Positions 46,200 to 47,399 of a stretch of DNA of 47,399 nucleotides are shown piece by piece. Numbering within the stretch: position 1 is the stretch's first letter; each line of letters starts with the position of its first letter. The notes under the pieces are model-generated. The model was not told the origin of the DNA. It made no database searches and saw only the letters and a program-made list of their open reading frames with translations. Origin of the DNA: Sphaerimonospora mesophila NBRC 14179 = JCM 3151 (lineage in GTDB: Bacteria > Actinomycetota > Actinomycetes > Streptosporangiales > Streptosporangiaceae). The stretch lies in contig BCRI01000052.1 in assembly GCA_001552515.1 (NCBI GenBank), positions 1 to 47,399 of the forward strand, written 5' to 3'. A program made the position numbers and the translations under genes.

Positions 46200-46228
46200 A
46201 CCGGCAAGGCTATACGGTCATACCGGCA
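46194..46228 (-). promoter_or_regulatory. Direct repeats over the antitoxin start codon
   Basis: TGCCGGTATGACC occurs twice, 22 bp apart (46194-46206 and 46216-46228, read leftward). The ATG of the antitoxin is within the nearer copy. Between them is GTATAG, a possible -10, which would put the transcript start at or just before the ATG. Two helical turns of spacing suit binding by an RHH tetramer. Confidence 0.6.
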
Positions 46229-46315
46229 TGGTCCAGGACCGAGCTCTCGACGCGAGCGTGCCTGCGGCGATGGCGTCCCGTGCAGCGGGCGTCGCCGCTG
46301 CACGGACGCCTCCGA

Positions 46316-46999
46316 TCACGAGCGGCCGGCAGTTTCCCACGCCGCGACCACGCGCAGGGTCGTGCCGGCGGACAGGAGCTCGCGCGCGCTTGTACGGGGG
46401 CCGGCCGGTCCGGTCAGGACCAGGGTGAGCCCGGCGCGGTGCAGGGCCGTTTCGATATCGGCGGCGAGCTTGTCGCAGCCATCGGGCCAGTCCGCCCGGC
46501 CCATGTCGAGATAGACGGCGCCGCCGCGCAGGTGCAGCACGAAATGCTCGTGATCGTCCGCTCCGATGGCCTCCAGCGCGGCCATGGCGGCCCCGTACAG
46601 GCCGAGCGCGCCGACCGCGGCCGCGACGTCATGATCGGACAGCCCTTTCGCGGCGGCGGCGGCGATCGCCTCATGGCTGTGGCCCTGCCGGTAGGCCGTG
46701 CAGATCCAGCCCATCAGGCTCTCCGTCTGATCGGTCAGCTCCTGGCGGAGGCCGGCGATGTCGTCGGCGGTCGCGGCGAGCTTCTGCATCGGGTCGGACG
46801 GACCGTTGAACAGCGCTCGGTCCAGGCCGCGCAACTCCCATCCCGTGCGCGCGGCCAGGTCCTCGTTGCCGAGGTCACCGCGTTCCCACGCCTGCGCGTC
46901 CTCCAGATGCGCGGCGGCGTCGAGGGTACGGACGCCGAGGATGTCGCCGAGGCGCCGGGCGTGGGCCTGCTGTTCGGGGGTGAGGGACTTCCAGATCAC
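46316..46999 (-). CDS. Hypothetical protein, 227 aa, mostly helical
   Basis: Begins MIWKSLTPEQQAHARRLGDI, with a heptad-like central helix (DPMQKLAATADDIAGLRQEL) and a C-terminal alpha/beta part (HFVLHLRGGAVYLDMGRADW; LVLTGPAGPRTSARELLSAG). I recognise no family. The ATG overlaps the stop of the upstream gene (ATGA), so the two form an operon. It may belong to the same accessory module as the toxin-antitoxin pair downstream, from which it is separated by 117 bases. Confidence 0.7.
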   Translation of the reverse strand: MIWKSLTPEQQAHARRLGDILGVRTLDAAAHLEDAQAWERGDLGNEDLAARTGWELRGLDRALFNGPSDPMQKLAATADDIAGLRQELTDQTESLMGWICTAYRQGHSHEAIAAAAAKGLSDHDVAAAVGALGLYGAAMAALEAIGADDHEHFVLHLRGGAVYLDMGRADWPDGCDKLAADIETALHRAGLTLVLTGPAGPRTSARELLSAGTTLRVVAAWETAGRS

Positions 47000-47388
47000 G
47001 GTGCGGTTGACTCCTCACGCGGGTCGAGCATGCCGGCGGTGATCGCGATGGTGCAGCACGCGGCGATCGCCATGCTGGGTTCGTGGTGGCCGTCGCCGTC
47101 GACGGCGACCACACCGGAGGTGAACATGCTATTCATCGCGCCGTTGGCCACGCCGGTGAGGAATCCGTGTAAGTGGACGCCGCGGAAGGGCAGGCCGGCG
47201 TCGGCGACGGTCTTTTTCATCCGGGTGGCGTGTGTGGCGATTTTCTCGGCCATGACGGGGTCGTGCTCGGCGAGCTCGAGCGCGGCGCGGCCGTAATGAG
47301 CGTAGATCCGCTGCAGCGGCCATCCGTCATAGGCGGCGAGCTGGGCCGCTTTCCGGCGCCAGTACCACAGTCTCAGCGACGTCAGCAT
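46996..47388 (-). CDS. Hypothetical protein, 130 aa
   Basis: Begins with a basic segment LRLWYWRRKAAQLAAYDGWP and continues as a soluble helical protein (YAHYGRAALELAEHDPVMAE) with two Cys in a hydrophobic stretch (SMAIAACCTIAITAGML). No family recognised. The start ATG at 47388 is 11 bases from the window edge, so an upstream start beyond the edge cannot be excluded. Confidence 0.65.
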   Translation of the reverse strand: MLTSLRLWYWRRKAAQLAAYDGWPLQRIYAHYGRAALELAEHDPVMAEKIATHATRMKKTVADAGLPFRGVHLHGFLTGVANGAMNSMFTSGVVAVDGDGHHEPSMAIAACCTIAITAGMLDPREESTAP

Positions 47389-47399
47389 GCCGGTGTGAA

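Overview
The window is high-GC actinomycete DNA. WhiB, HspR, a SigG-type ECF factor with a SnoaL-like tail, a fused long-chain acyl-CoA carboxylase and frequent GTG starts with 4-bp overlaps all fit an actinomycete. A Streptosporangiales-like host (Nonomuraea, Streptosporangium or Actinomadura type) is my inference only. There is no rRNA, tRNA or CRISPR array, and no integrase or recognisable att site inside the window.

Left edge (1-2.0 kb): a partial membrane-protein end, a hypothetical gene and an APH-type kinase, closed by a 14-bp perfect inverted repeat. From about 2.0 to 25 kb lies most of an integrative and conjugative element (ICE). A leftward regulatory set (XF1762-like protein, WhiB, excisionase-like HTH protein) is divided by a repeat-rich control region from a rightward, tightly overlapped type IV secretion operon: sigma-like domain/pilin fusion, VirB6/TrbL, PrgI, VirB4, VirD4, a replication-relaxation protein and a transglycosylase/NlpC peptidase, followed by a prepilin (A24) peptidase. 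A nucleotidyltransferase gene sits antisense inside the operon. From 15.6 to 24.7 kb all genes run leftward (DUF932, a YifB/ComM-like protein with lost ATPase motifs, DUF4192, and several small unknowns) and are separated by hairpin terminators.

The most unusual item is at 23.1-23.8 kb: a non-coding array of about 196-bp units. Each unit is three nested or stacked hairpins joined by a conserved TAAATACGG linker. Sequence in the stems changes while pairing is largely kept. A solitary smaller copy lies at 18.6 kb. Both sit 5' of leftward genes. The array could be a structured RNA, an ssDNA origin or oriT-like element, or a protein-bound locus, and I know of no described family that it matches.

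Right half (25.5-47.4 kb): a giant fused acyl-CoA carboxylase split by a frameshift, a decayed alpha/beta hydrolase, an accessory chaperone cluster (dnaK-grpE-hsp20-hspR without dnaJ) with good promoters, an ECF sigma factor with a cupin/DUF6069 fusion, then a run of broken genes (cyclophilin-like, MmyB-type regulator, alcohol dehydrogenase, two SDRs). It ends with dipeptide ABC permeases, one truncated beside a long hairpin, a VapBC-like toxin-antitoxin pair with an operator over its start codon, and two unknown genes.
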